Below are positions 56,597 to 64,000 of a stretch of DNA of 64,000 nucleotides, piece after piece. Source of the DNA: Sphingobium sp. 15-1 (GTDB taxonomy: Bacteria; Pseudomonadota; Alphaproteobacteria; Sphingomonadales; Sphingomonadaceae). Position 1 is the stretch's first letter. Every line of letters begins with the position of its first letter. The position numbers were made by a program, and so were the translations under genes. Under the pieces are notes generated by a model. It was not told the DNA's origin, made no database searches, and saw only the letters and a list, made by a program, of their open reading frames with translations. The stretch covers positions 186,001-250,000 of the forward strand of contig NZ_JABXJG010000001.1 in NCBI RefSeq assembly GCF_013375535.1. Direction: 5' to 3'.

Positions 56597-58408
56597 GTGA
56601 ACGCGAAATGGGCGCTGGGCAGCTTTGCGCTGGCACTGGCGCTGCCGGTCGTCGCGCAGCAGGCGCCCGAATCCCTGTTGCCGCCCGGCTTTGGCGATGC
56701 GCCCGCATCGCCCGCTCCCGCGCCGTCCCAGCCCGCCCGTCCGGCGCAGGGGCCTGCCGCACCGACGACCGCCGCGCCGTCCGTACCGGTCCAGCCGCCC
56801 AGCTTCGCGGTGACGGACGACAGCGCCGACAGCACCGATAACGCGGCTGCAGAAGGGCTGTCCGAGGAAGAGATCGCCGCGCAGAAGGCGAAATATGATC
56901 TTCCCGAAAATGCGCATCGCTCGCTCGACCGGGTGGGGCCGCTGACGCCTGAGCGATTGGGCCTCGCGCCCAATGCCTTCGGCGCGCAGTCCGGCCAGTT
57001 CCTTGCCACGCTGATGAAGGAGACGCATGCGCCGATCGCATCGCGCTGGGCCTCCATCCTGCTGCGGCGGGCGCTGCTGTCCGCGACCGATACGCCCAGG
57101 GACATTAACGGCGCCGACTGGGTGGCCGAACGCGCCTGGCTGCTGCTCCGCATGGGGGAGGCGGACAGCGCCCGCCTGCTGGTGCAGAGCGTCGATTCCG
57201 ACCAGTTCACCCCGCGCCTCTACGCCATTGCCATGCAGACCTATCTGGCGACGGCCGATCCGGCGGGCCTGTGCCCGCTGTCGGCGGGCGCGCTGCGGTT
57301 CAGCAAGGAGCCGGGCTGGGACATGACCCGCGCCATCTGCCCGGCCTTGTCGGGGGATCAGGGATCGGCCAGCGGCGCGCTCAACCAGGCGCAGCGGCGC
57401 GGCGTGGTGCGCGGCATCGATTATCGCCTGGCGGAAAAGGTCGTCGGCACCGGCTTCAACGCCCGCCGCTCGGTCAAGATCGAATGGGATGCGGTCGACC
57501 GCCTGACCGCCTGGCGTTTCGGTCTGGCGACGGCGCTCAATGTCGAAATCCCGGACGATCTCTACGGCACGGTCGGATCGCATGTCCGCGCCTGGGAAGC
57601 GCGCGCGCCTGCCTTGTCCGCCGTTCGACGTTTGCCGGGCGCCGAAGTGGCGGCCCGGCTGGGCGTCTTTTCCAACAAGGCGCTGGTCGGTTTCTACAGC
57701 CAGTTGCAGGCCGATGGCGATGTGCCCGCCAATGCCGCCGACCGGATGGATGCGCTGCGCACCGCATATTCGGGGGCAGGCGCGGACGAGCGGCTTCAGG
57801 CGATGCGGACGCTCTGGCAGAATGAAGCCCGGCCCGATTTTGTCGGCCTGATCGCGACGGCGCGGGCGGCGGCGGCGCTGCCTGTTTCGGACCTCGGCGC
57901 CCGCGATGCCGCCAATCTGGTCGCGGCGATGTTCACCGCCGGTTATGATCGCAGCGCCGCCCAATGGGCGCGGCTCGCGGCTCAGGCGGATGGCGATGGC
58001 GCGGGCGATCTCTGGGCCTTGCTGGCGGTCGGCGCGCCCAGCTCCGTGGTGGAGATCGGCTCGGGCCGGGTCTCCTCCTTCGCCAAGCAGGCCGATGCGC
58101 GCAAGACGCAGATGCTGATCGCGGCACTGGCGGGACTGTCCCGCCTCAACGCGCAGGACAGCGCGTCACTGGCGCAGGATAACGGCTTCAACCTGAACGC
58201 CGCCAGCCGCTGGTCACGCGCCATCGACGCGGCCGCCGGACGGGGCGAGAAGGGCAGCGTCGCGCTGCTGGCGGCGGTCGGCATGCAGACCGCCGACTGG
58301 AACCGCCTGCCGGCTTTCCACCTCTATCATATCGTTGCGGCCTTGCATCGCGTCGGGCTCGATCCCGAGGCGAGGATGATCGCGGCGGAGGCGATGACGC
58401 GGCTCTGA
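56597..58408 (+). CDS. Large exported protein of unknown function
   Basis: 603 residues from the GTG at 56597, which has AAGGAG six bases upstream; an in-frame ATG at 56576 is the other option. A signal peptide (WALGSFALALALPVVAQQ) is followed by a Pro/Ala-rich linker (about 25-75), an acidic patch, then some 500 residues that look wholly alpha-helical with regularly spaced Ala/Leu/Arg, suggestive of TPR- or HEAT-like superhelical repeats. No enzyme motif is visible. It is directly followed by xerD (overlap at TGATG). I do not recognise it. Confidence 0.8.
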   Translation: MNAKWALGSFALALALPVVAQQAPESLLPPGFGDAPASPAPAPSQPARPAQGPAAPTTAAPSVPVQPPSFAVTDDSADSTDNAAAEGLSEEEIAAQKAKYDLPENAHRSLDRVGPLTPERLGLAPNAFGAQSGQFLATLMKETHAPIASRWASILLRRALLSATDTPRDINGADWVAERAWLLLRMGEADSARLLVQSVDSDQFTPRLYAIAMQTYLATADPAGLCPLSAGALRFSKEPGWDMTRAICPALSGDQGSASGALNQAQRRGVVRGIDYRLAEKVVGTGFNARRSVKIEWDAVDRLTAWRFGLATALNVEIPDDLYGTVGSHVRAWEARAPALSAVRRLPGAEVAARLGVFSNKALVGFYSQLQADGDVPANAADRMDALRTAYSGAGADERLQAMRTLWQNEARPDFVGLIATARAAAALPVSDLGARDAANLVAAMFTAGYDRSAAQWARLAAQADGDGAGDLWALLAVGAPSSVVEIGSGRVSSFAKQADARKTQMLIAALAGLSRLNAQDSASLAQDNGFNLNAASRWSRAIDAAAGRGEKGSVALLAAVGMQTADWNRLPAFHLYHIVAALHRVGLDPEARMIAAEAMTRL

Positions 58409-59325
58409 TGGGCGACGATGCCGCGCTGATCGACCGCTTTCTGGAGATGATGGCGGCCGAACGCGGCGCCTCCCGCAACACGCTGTTGGCTTACCGGGCC
58501 GATCTGCTGGGCGCGGGGGAGATTGTGGGCGGCCTCGCCACCGCGACCAAGGACGGCATAGCCGAACTGGCGACGGCATGGGCGGAACTGGCCGCCTCTT
58601 CGGTGGCGCGGAAATCCTCGGCCTTGCGCGCCTTCTATGGGTTTCTGGAGGAGGAGGGGCTGCGGGCCGACAATCCCTCGGCCGCCCTGCCGCGCCCCGT
58701 GACTCGCCGTTCCCTGCCCAAGATCCTCTCGACGCAGGAGGTCGATTCGCTTTTCACGCTGATCGCCGGGAAGCTGGCCGTCGAACATCCCTCGCCGCTC
58801 GACCTGCGCCTGTCCGCGCTGATCGAACTGCTCTACGGTTCCGGCCTGCGCGCGACCGAACTGATGTCGCTCCCGCGCCGGGCTTTGGCGTCCGACCGGC
58901 CCTTCCTGATCCTGAAGGGCAAGGGCGCTCGCGAACGGCTGGTGCCGATTTCCGACCGAGCCCGTGCCGCCGTGGCCGCCTGGCTGCATCATGTGCCCGC
59001 CGACAGCCTTTGGCTCTTCCCCTCCGGCAAGAGCCATGTCAGCCGGATTCGCCTCTACCAGATGGTGAAGGCGCTGGCCGCCGCCGCCGGGATCGCGCCC
59101 GAACGGGTCAGCCCCCATGTGCTGCGCCACGCCTTCGCCACCCATTTGCTGGAGGGCGGGGCGGACCTGCGCGCCCTGCAATCCATGCTGGGCCATGCCG
59201 ACATCGGCACCACGCAAATCTATACCCATGTCGACAGCCGCCGGCTGGTCGAACTGGTCAACAGCCGCCATCCGCTGGCTTCCATGACGCATCGGCGCGT
59301 TGACGGCGACGTGTCTCCGCCCTAA
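58408..59325 (+). CDS. xerD: Tyrosine recombinase XerD
   Basis: 305 residues. An N-terminal SAM-like domain ([16 protein letters not shown]) precedes the catalytic domain with Arg in [12 protein letters not shown], Lys in [27 protein letters not shown] (His and Arg), [14 protein letters not shown] (His and nucleophile Tyr). It matches chromosome-dimer resolvases, not phage integrases, in size and context. It shares a base with the preceding gene. A dif site is not seen in the window. Confidence 0.93.
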   Translation: MGDDAALIDRFLEMMAAERGASRNTLLAYRADLLGAGEIVGGLATATKDGIAELATAWAELAASSVARKSSALRAFYGFLEEEGLRADNPSAALPRPVTRRSLPKILSTQEVDSLFTLIAGKLAVEHPSPLDLRLSALIELLYGSGLRATELMSLPRRALASDRPFLILKGKGARERLVPISDRARAAVAAWLHHVPADSLWLFPSGKSHVSRIRLYQMVKALAAAAGIAPERVSPHVLRHAFATHLLEGGADLRALQSMLGHADIGTTQIYTHVDSRRLVELVNSRHPLASMTHRRVDGDVSPP

Positions 59326-59336
59326 CGCCATGCGCC

Positions 59337-60281
59337 ATGGTTAGTTTTCTCGAATTCGAAAAGCCCATCGCGGAGCTGGAAGCGCGGATCATCGAACTGC
59401 GCGCGACCGCCAATGCGGGCGACATCGACATCAGCGGCGAGATCGACAAGCTGGAGCAGCGCGCTTCGAAAATGCTGGTCGACACCTATGCGAAGCTGTC
59501 GCCCTGGCAGAAGACGCAGGTCGCCCGCCATCCCGACCGTCCGCATTTCAAGGACTATGTGGCGGGCATGTTCGACAATTTCATGCCGCTCGCTGGCGAC
59601 CGCGCCTTTTCGGACGATCAGGCGATCATCGGCGGATTCGCGACTTTGGGCGACCGGCGCGTGGTCGTGATCGGCCATGAAAAGGGCGACGATACCGCCA
59701 GCCGCGTCCGCCACAATTTCGGCATGGCGAAGCCGGAGGGCTATCGCAAGGCGATCCGCCTGATGCAGTTGGCCGACCGTTTCAGCCTGCCGGTGGTGAC
59801 GCTGGTCGACACGTCGGGCGCCTTCCCCGGCGTGCAGGCGGAGGAGCGCGGACAGGCGGAAGCCATCGCCCGCTCGACCGAACAATGCCTGGCGCTGGGC
59901 GTGCCGATGGTCGCGGCCGTGGTGGGCGAGGGCGGCTCTGGCGGCGCGGTGGCGCTGGCGGCGGCCAATCGCGTGCTGATGTTCGAACATGCGGTCTATT
60001 CGGTGATCTCGCCCGAAGGCTGCGCGTCGATCCTCTGGCGCACGGCGGAAAGGGCGAGCGACGCCGCGACGGCGATGCAGGTGACGGCGCAGCATTTGAA
60101 GTCGCTGGGCGTCATCGACCGCATCGTGCCGGAACCGGTCGGCGGCGCGCATCGCGAGCCGGTGCAGGCGATCGCCAATCTGGGCGCCGCCATCGGCCAG
60201 GAACTGGATTCGCTGTCGGGCATGAGCGCCGACGCGCTGCGCACCGACCGCGCCGACAAGTTCCTCGCCATCGGCGTGTGA
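59337..60281 (+). CDS. accA: Acetyl-CoA carboxylase carboxyltransferase subunit alpha
   Basis: 314 residues: [19 protein letters not shown] at the start, then [32 protein letters not shown] and [34 protein letters not shown] [13 protein letters not shown], and [14 protein letters not shown]. It works with AccD to form malonyl-CoA. Eleven bases after xerD; the operon probably ends here. Confidence 0.97.
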   Translation: MVSFLEFEKPIAELEARIIELRATANAGDIDISGEIDKLEQRASKMLVDTYAKLSPWQKTQVARHPDRPHFKDYVAGMFDNFMPLAGDRAFSDDQAIIGGFATLGDRRVVVIGHEKGDDTASRVRHNFGMAKPEGYRKAIRLMQLADRFSLPVVTLVDTSGAFPGVQAEERGQAEAIARSTEQCLALGVPMVAAVVGEGGSGGAVALAAANRVLMFEHAVYSVISPEGCASILWRTAERASDAATAMQVTAQHLKSLGVIDRIVPEPVGGAHREPVQAIANLGAAIGQELDSLSGMSADALRTDRADKFLAIGV

Positions 60282-60360
60282 TCGCTCAACCCCCTATTTC
60301 GGGGAACTTGCGCCTGCTATCCCTCGTTACGCCATGGTAACAGGGGATGCAGGAGGTACC

Positions 60361-61839
60361 GTGAAGCAGCTATCATATCTGGCTTATGCGGGCTTGGGCT
60401 TGATCGCCCTGGCCGCCGCGCCGTCTGTGGAAGGCCAGCAGCGGGCGATTCGCACGGTTTCGTCGATCAGCCCGCAGGAAAAGGAAGCCGGCGCCAAGCA
60501 GCATCCCCAGCTTCTCAACGAATTTGGCGGCGCCTATGCCGGACCTCAGGCGAAATATGTGGAGGGCGTCGGCCGCCGCATCGCGGTCCAATCCGGCCTG
60601 TCCAATGCGCAGGGGGATTTCACCGTCACCCTGCTCAATTCGCCGGTGAACAACGCCTTCGCCATCCCCGGCGGCTATGTCTATGTGACGCGCCAGCTCA
60701 TGGCGCTGATGAATGACGAAGCGGAGCTTGCAGGGGTGCTGGGTCATGAGATCGGCCATGTCGCGGCCCAGCATGGCCAGCGGCGGCAGCAGACGGCGCA
60801 GCGCAACGCCATTGGCGGCACGTTGCTTCAGGTGCTGACCGGCGCTTTGCTGGGCGATTCGACGCTGACGGGCTTGCTGCAAAAGGGGATCGGCCAGGGT
60901 AGCCAGTTGCTGACGCTCAAATTCTCGCGCAGCCAGGAATATGAGGCGGACGATCTGGGCATCCGCTATCTGGCGTCGGGCGGTTACGACCCCAAGGCGC
61001 TGTCGACCATGCTGGCCTCGCTGGCGGCGCAGAGCAGCCTGGACGCCAAGGTTGCGGGAAGCGCCCGCTCGATGCCCGAATGGGCGAGCACCCATCCCGA
61101 TCCGGCCTCCCGCGTCGGCCGTGCCGCCCGTAACGCGGCGAACAGCGGTTCTACAAGCACGGTGCGCAACCGGGACGCCTTTCTGAATGCGTTGGACGGC
61201 GTGCTGTACGGCGACGATCCGAAGCAGGGCGTGATCGACGGCAACCGTTTCCGCCATCCCGACCTGCGGCTGAGTTTTGCCGCGCCGTCGGGCTTTGGCA
61301 TGGAAAATGGCGCGAGCGCCGTCACGGTCGCGGGATCGGGTGGGCAGGCGCAGTTCAGCGCGGCTCCCTATAGTGGCGACCTGTCCGCCTATATCGATTC
61401 GGTGTTCGCCAAGCTGGGCGGCGGCAATGGCGGCGTTCCGCCCGGCGAAGTCCGTCGCACCACCGTCAACGGGCTTCCCGCCGCCTGGCGCACCGTCCGG
61501 GCCAGCACCCAGTCGAGCCAGGTCGACGCAACCGTCTTCGCTTATGATTTCGGGGGCGGGAAGGCCTATCACTTCCTGCTGCTGACGGCGGCGGGACAGG
61601 GAATCGGTCCCTTTTCGACCATGGTCCAGTCAGTGCAGCGCCTTTCGGTCCAGGAAGCGGCGGCGATCAAGCCCCGCCGGGTCGATGTCGTCACCGTCAA
61701 GGCTGGCGACACCGTCCAGTCCTTGGCGAAACGCATGGCCTATACGGATTATGCGCTGGACCGTTTCCTGACGATCAATGCCCTGACAGCCAACAGCGTG
61801 TTGCGGCCTAGCCAGCGGGTGAAGATCGTCACTTGGTAA
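60361..61839 (+). CDS. Periplasmic M48 metalloprotease with C-terminal LysM-like domain (BepA/LoiP type)
   Basis: 492 residues. The GTG at 60361 is preceded by AGGAGGTACC, a near-perfect ribosome site that decides the start over an upstream GTG. Signal peptide to about residue 25. The zinc motif is LGHEIGHVAAQH (about 131-142), with EYEADDLGIRYL as the downstream Glu. From about 440, VVTVKAGDTVQSLAKRM...NALTANSVLRPSQRVKIV is LysM-like and could bind peptidoglycan. The family degrades misassembled outer-membrane proteins; the LysM tail would hold it near the wall. Confidence 0.92.
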   Translation: MKQLSYLAYAGLGLIALAAAPSVEGQQRAIRTVSSISPQEKEAGAKQHPQLLNEFGGAYAGPQAKYVEGVGRRIAVQSGLSNAQGDFTVTLLNSPVNNAFAIPGGYVYVTRQLMALMNDEAELAGVLGHEIGHVAAQHGQRRQQTAQRNAIGGTLLQVLTGALLGDSTLTGLLQKGIGQGSQLLTLKFSRSQEYEADDLGIRYLASGGYDPKALSTMLASLAAQSSLDAKVAGSARSMPEWASTHPDPASRVGRAARNAANSGSTSTVRNRDAFLNALDGVLYGDDPKQGVIDGNRFRHPDLRLSFAAPSGFGMENGASAVTVAGSGGQAQFSAAPYSGDLSAYIDSVFAKLGGGNGGVPPGEVRRTTVNGLPAAWRTVRASTQSSQVDATVFAYDFGGGKAYHFLLLTAAGQGIGPFSTMVQSVQRLSVQEAAAIKPRRVDVVTVKAGDTVQSLAKRMAYTDYALDRFLTINALTANSVLRPSQRVKIVTW

Positions 61840-61856
61840 GACCGAAGCGCAATAAA

Positions 61857-61889
61857 AGGGCGGCGGAATTGCTTCCGTCGCCCTTTTTC
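61857..61889 (+). terminator. Rho-independent terminator after the M48 protease gene
   Basis: AGGGCGGCGGAA (61857-61868) pairs with TTCCGTCGCCCT (61873-61884), one G-T pair, followed by TTTTTC. Confidence 0.9.
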
Positions 61890-61892
61890 GTT

Positions 61893-61929
61893 AGAGCGCT
61901 TGATCTGATTGCATGAGATCAAGCGCTCT
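61893..61929. repeat. 14-bp inverted repeat AGAGCGCTTGATCT
   Basis: Positions 61893-61906 and 61916-61929 are perfect inverted repeats around GATTGCATG. The element is a known type of alphaproteobacterial intergenic hairpin; on the minus strand it could close the pilin transcript from 62006, on the plus strand it backs up the terminator at 61857. Confidence 0.8.
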
Positions 61930-62005
61930 ATTTCTTTGCTTTTCCGCGATTTCTTAACCAGCAATCGATTTCGATGGCTTGGAAATCGCTCTAATGTGTT
62001 CGAGC

Positions 62006-62167
62006 TTACTTCAGGTTGCCCGAGACATTGTTGAAGGTGTTGCCGAGCTTGCCGCCCAGGCTGGTCATGGCGCCGATGGCGGCGACAGCGATGAGAGCGG
62101 CGATCAGACCGTATTCGATGGCGGTCGCGCCCTTTTCGTTCTTCATCATCTTGCGGATGAACTGCAT
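62006..62167 (-). CDS. flp: Flp/Fap-type pilin, copy 1
   Basis: 53 residues translated from the minus strand. A short basic leader QFIRKMMKNEKG ends at the prepilin cleavage site G|ATAIEYG, followed by one hydrophobic helix (LIAALIAVAAIGAMTSLGGKLG) and a short tail ending NNVSGNLK. AAGGAGACTTCC precedes the ATG. It is the major pilin of the Tad system; the peptidase and assembly genes are at 4554-11637, about 50 kb away. Confidence 0.93.
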   Translation of the reverse strand: MQFIRKMMKNEKGATAIEYGLIAALIAVAAIGAMTSLGGKLGNTFNNVSGNLK

Positions 62168-62305
62168 TGGAAGTCTCCTTGCCTCAAGTTACACGTTTAA
62201 CTACCCGGCCGCCCCCCGCTTGAAATGAAGGTCAGCTTCAACTGGTGTAGAATGGGTGGGTTGATAAAGATTTAATGAGAGGACAGGGGTGTCAGATATA
62301 GATGG

Positions 62306-62491
62306 TTAATGCGCCAGTACTTCGGTTGCGACATTGTTCCACATGCCGATGGTCTTGTTGGCGACGTTCGACATGGCGCCGATGATGGCGAGACAGATGA
62401 GGGCGAGAATCAGTCCATATTCCACCGCCGTCGCGCCGCGCTGGCAGTAGATCAGCTTCCAAAAGCTGAAGTTTTTAAACAATGCGCGCAT
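62306..62491 (-). CDS. Flp-type pilin, copy 2 (divergent)
   Basis: 61 residues from the ATG at 62491 (a start at 62503 adds four). The leader RALFKNFSFWKLIYCQRG is longer and more aromatic than that of copy 1, with a Cys, then G|ATAVEYGLILALICLAIIGAM and a tail KTIGMWNNVATEVLAH. The processing motif and Glu5/Tyr6 are intact. It is 138 bases upstream of copy 1 on the same strand; the gap holds no other gene. It may be a minor or alternative pilin. Confidence 0.9.
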   Translation of the reverse strand: MRALFKNFSFWKLIYCQRGATAVEYGLILALICLAIIGAMSNVANKTIGMWNNVATEVLAH

Positions 62492-62569
62492 GCCACACCC
62501 CATTTACACACAGCCCAGAATGCCCTTGTAAAAGTGGCAGAGTTAACAAACCCCTCAAGTCGGACCATT

Positions 62570-62977
62570 ATGACGATAATTTCTCCCCTTTTGGTGGTCG
62601 CCGCCGCTTTGGTCGACGCGGACGGCCGCGTTCTTTTGCAGCAACGCCCGCCGGGAAAGCCGATGGCGCATCTCTGGGAGTTTCCCGGCGGCAAGGTGGA
62701 AGCGGGGGAAGCGCCCGAAACCGCGCTGATCCGGGAGCTGGAGGAGGAATTGGGCATCCGCACCCATGCGAGCTGCCTCGCGCCCGCGACCTTCGCGAGC
62801 GAGCCGCTGGGCGACCGCCATCTGCTGCTGTTGCTCTATGTCTGCCGCAAATGGCAGGGCATAGCCGAAGCGCGGCATGCGACCGCGCTCCAGTGGGTCA
62901 GTCCCGCGCAAATGTATGCGCTGGAGATGCCGCCAGCGGACCTGCCGCTGATCGGTCTGCTGGATTCGCTGATTTAG
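62570..62977 (+). CDS. mutT: Nudix hydrolase, 8-oxo-dGTP diphosphatase (MutT)
   Basis: 135 residues from the ATG at 62570. The Nudix box is GGKVEAGEAPETALIRELEEELGI (about 38-61) with every conserved Glu and Arg; QQRPPGKPMAHLWEFPGG precedes it as in MutT. It clears oxidised dGTP. It is divergent from the pilin genes; 79 bases separate the starts. Confidence 0.92.
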   Translation: MTIISPLLVVAAALVDADGRVLLQQRPPGKPMAHLWEFPGGKVEAGEAPETALIRELEEELGIRTHASCLAPATFASEPLGDRHLLLLLYVCRKWQGIAEARHATALQWVSPAQMYALEMPPADLPLIGLLDSLI

Positions 62978-63062
62978 CTTGTCTAGATGCTGCCTGTTCC
63001 TGCGAAGGCACTCGAACGAGACAAATGGCTCGTGAGAGCCCAGGCGAAACACTGGAACTGGA

Positions 63063-63080
63063 CTCCTGCCTTCGCAGGAG
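63063..63080. repeat. Copy of the CTCCTGCC palindromic repeat family
   Basis: CTCCTGCC TTCG CAGGAG-type hairpin at 63063-63080; a partial inverted copy TTCCTGCGAAGGCA lies at 62998-63011, so the 201-base gap between the convergent mutT and bfr genes holds a paired element as at 3841. Nearby GTCATTCAAA is duplicated (about 63088 and 63105). Confidence 0.78.
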
Positions 63081-63179
63081 CGCAATGTCATTCAAATGGT
63101 TGAGTCATTCAAATAGCGGGAATCCGAAGGCAGTGATGATAGGGCCGGCGCGCCGGATGGGCCAGCCCTGTCGCGCCGC

Positions 63180-63659
63180 TTATTCCTCGGCAGCCTTGCT
63201 CTGTAGCTGGATGTAATTCTGGATGCCCATGCGGTCGATCATCTCGAACTGGGTTTCCAGCGTGTCGACATGCTCTTCCTCGCTTTCGAGGATGTGCTGG
63301 AACAGGTCGCGGCTCACATAGTCGCGAATCGATTCGCAATAGGCGATGGCGTCCTTCAGCACCGGCAACGCTTCATATTCAAGCTCAAGGTCGGCCTTCA
63401 GTATTTCTTCCACCGTCTCCCCGATCTTCAGCCGGCCAAGCAACTGGAAATTGGGCAGGCCGTCGAGGAACAGGATGCGCTCCGCCAGCTTGTCGGCGTG
63501 CTTCATCTCGTCGATCGATTCCTCATATTCGAACTTGGCCAGCTTCCCGATGCCCCAATGGTTCAGCATGCGATAGTGGAGGAAATATTGGTTGATCGCG
63601 GTCAGCTCATTTTTGAGCACCTCGTTCAGATATTCGATGACCTTGGCGTCGCCCTTCAT
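63180..63659 (-). CDS. bfr: Bacterioferritin
   Basis: 159 residues, ferritin four-helix bundle. [25 protein letters not shown] opens it; the di-iron ligands are Glu18, Glu51/His54 (SIDEMKHAD) and Glu/His in EEEHVD, and Met52 for axial haem binding is present in that SIDEMKHAD motif. It stores iron as a 24-mer. It lies 149 bases downstream of the ferredoxin gene on the same strand, which is the usual bfd-bfr pair. Confidence 0.96.
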   Translation of the reverse strand: MKGDAKVIEYLNEVLKNELTAINQYFLHYRMLNHWGIGKLAKFEYEESIDEMKHADKLAERILFLDGLPNFQLLGRLKIGETVEEILKADLELEYEALPVLKDAIAYCESIRDYVSRDLFQHILESEEEHVDTLETQFEMIDRMGIQNYIQLQSKAAEE

Positions 63660-63808
63660 GGCGTTCTTCTCCGGCTGTCAGGAAAGTGCCGGGATCATAA
63701 GCGTTTCGGATCCGTTTGTTAATCCGGAAAGCCGCGGAAATCCGCCATTTTATGCCGCGCTATTGCGTCGAGTTCGCGGCAGCCGGATGCGCTTGATTCG
63801 CAGTGGCC

Positions 63809-63979
63809 TCAGATGGAGGCGCGTTCCGCCGCAATGATCGTGCGGGCGAAGGGCACGCACTGGCCGCATTTGGGCCGGCGGCCGAGGCGCGCATAGGCGC
63901 TGCAAGGCGTTGCGCAGCCTTCGCGGGCCACTTCCTTCAGGTCCTTTTCCCGAATGGCATTGCAGACACAGACAACCAT
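63809..63979 (-). CDS. bfd: Bacterioferritin-associated ferredoxin
   Basis: 56 residues translated from the ATG at 63979, preceded by AGGAGATGTGC. The BFD-type [2Fe-2S] ligands are Cys4-x-Cys6 (MVVCVCNAI) and Cys38-x2-Cys41 (PKCGQC). It reduces the haem of bacterioferritin to release stored iron. Two further cysteines (22 and 26) are present. The gap to bfr (63660-63808) has no other gene. Confidence 0.92.
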   Translation of the reverse strand: MVVCVCNAIREKDLKEVAREGCATPCSAYARLGRRPKCGQCVPFARTIIAAERASI

Positions 63980-64000
63980 GCACATCTCCTGAGCAGGGAG

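Noticed and set aside
58408..59325. Phage or integrative-element integrase
   Set aside because: Length, N-terminal domain and operon position fit XerD; no attachment repeats, tRNA or phage genes are nearby.
61893..61929. CRISPR-like or operator repeat
   Set aside because: It is a single inverted repeat without spaced copies and lies directly after a terminator, so it is best read as an intergenic hairpin.

Overview
The window is a gene-dense, GC-rich alphaproteobacterial chromosome segment that looks like a sphingomonad (Sphingobium or a close relative). The indications are the protein sequences, the sphingomonad-style short palindromic repeats, and a bamA-ompH-fabZ block that lacks the lpx genes usually embedded in it, as expected for an organism with glycosphingolipids instead of LPS. 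The genus is an inference; there is no rRNA here.

Layout. 1-1354: 5'-proximal part of a sigma-54 response regulator running off the left edge. 1566-3059: a small aa3 oxidase subunit IV and two membrane proteins resembling only the membrane domain of proton-translocating transhydrogenase. 3120-4419: amino-acid racemase and DUF2147 protein. 4554-11637 (minus): Flp/Tad pilus operon cpaA-B-C-D-E-tadB-tadC, with no CpaF ATPase gene in it. 11680-13945: hydrolase, DauA-like oxidase, DUF1508 protein. 14079-18880: an envelope locus with a flippase, a cytidylyltransferase, a HIT protein, a CDP-alcohol phosphotransferase and a glycerophosphotransferase-like enzyme. 19034-29785: TCA block with sdhB, a thioesterase, zapE, mdh, sucD, sucA, sucB, a DUF1877 gene and lpdA. 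29929-37720: diguanylate cyclase, crotonase-like protein, gph, glmU, phosphoesterase, glmS, KTSC and GNAT proteins. 37743-42730: GNAT-nitrilase fusion, icd, psd-pssA and a small membrane protein. 42978-54423: rpsB-tsf-pyrH-frr-uppS-cdsA-dxr-rseP-bamA-ompH-fabZ, then rpmE. 54612-61839: aroB-aroK (minus), two unknown exported or membrane proteins, xerD, accA and an M48-LysM protease. 62006-63979: two Flp pilins, mutT, bacterioferritin and its ferredoxin.

Functionally, the window combines central carbon metabolism (most TCA enzymes, but without sucC, sdhCDA), envelope precursor supply (glmU/glmS, uppS, dxr, cdsA, psd/pssA, accA, fabZ), outer-membrane assembly (bamA, ompH, rseP) and a pilus whose pilins lie about 50 kb from its assembly genes.

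No phage, IS element, CRISPR array, tRNA or rRNA was seen. The most interesting items are the orphan transhydrogenase-like membrane pair whose recognised proton-channel residues are replaced (1987-3059), the uncharacterised phospho-alcohol envelope locus (14079-18880), the lower-GC DUF1877 gene lodged in the oxoglutarate dehydrogenase operon, and dispersed palindromic repeats sharing more than their hairpins.
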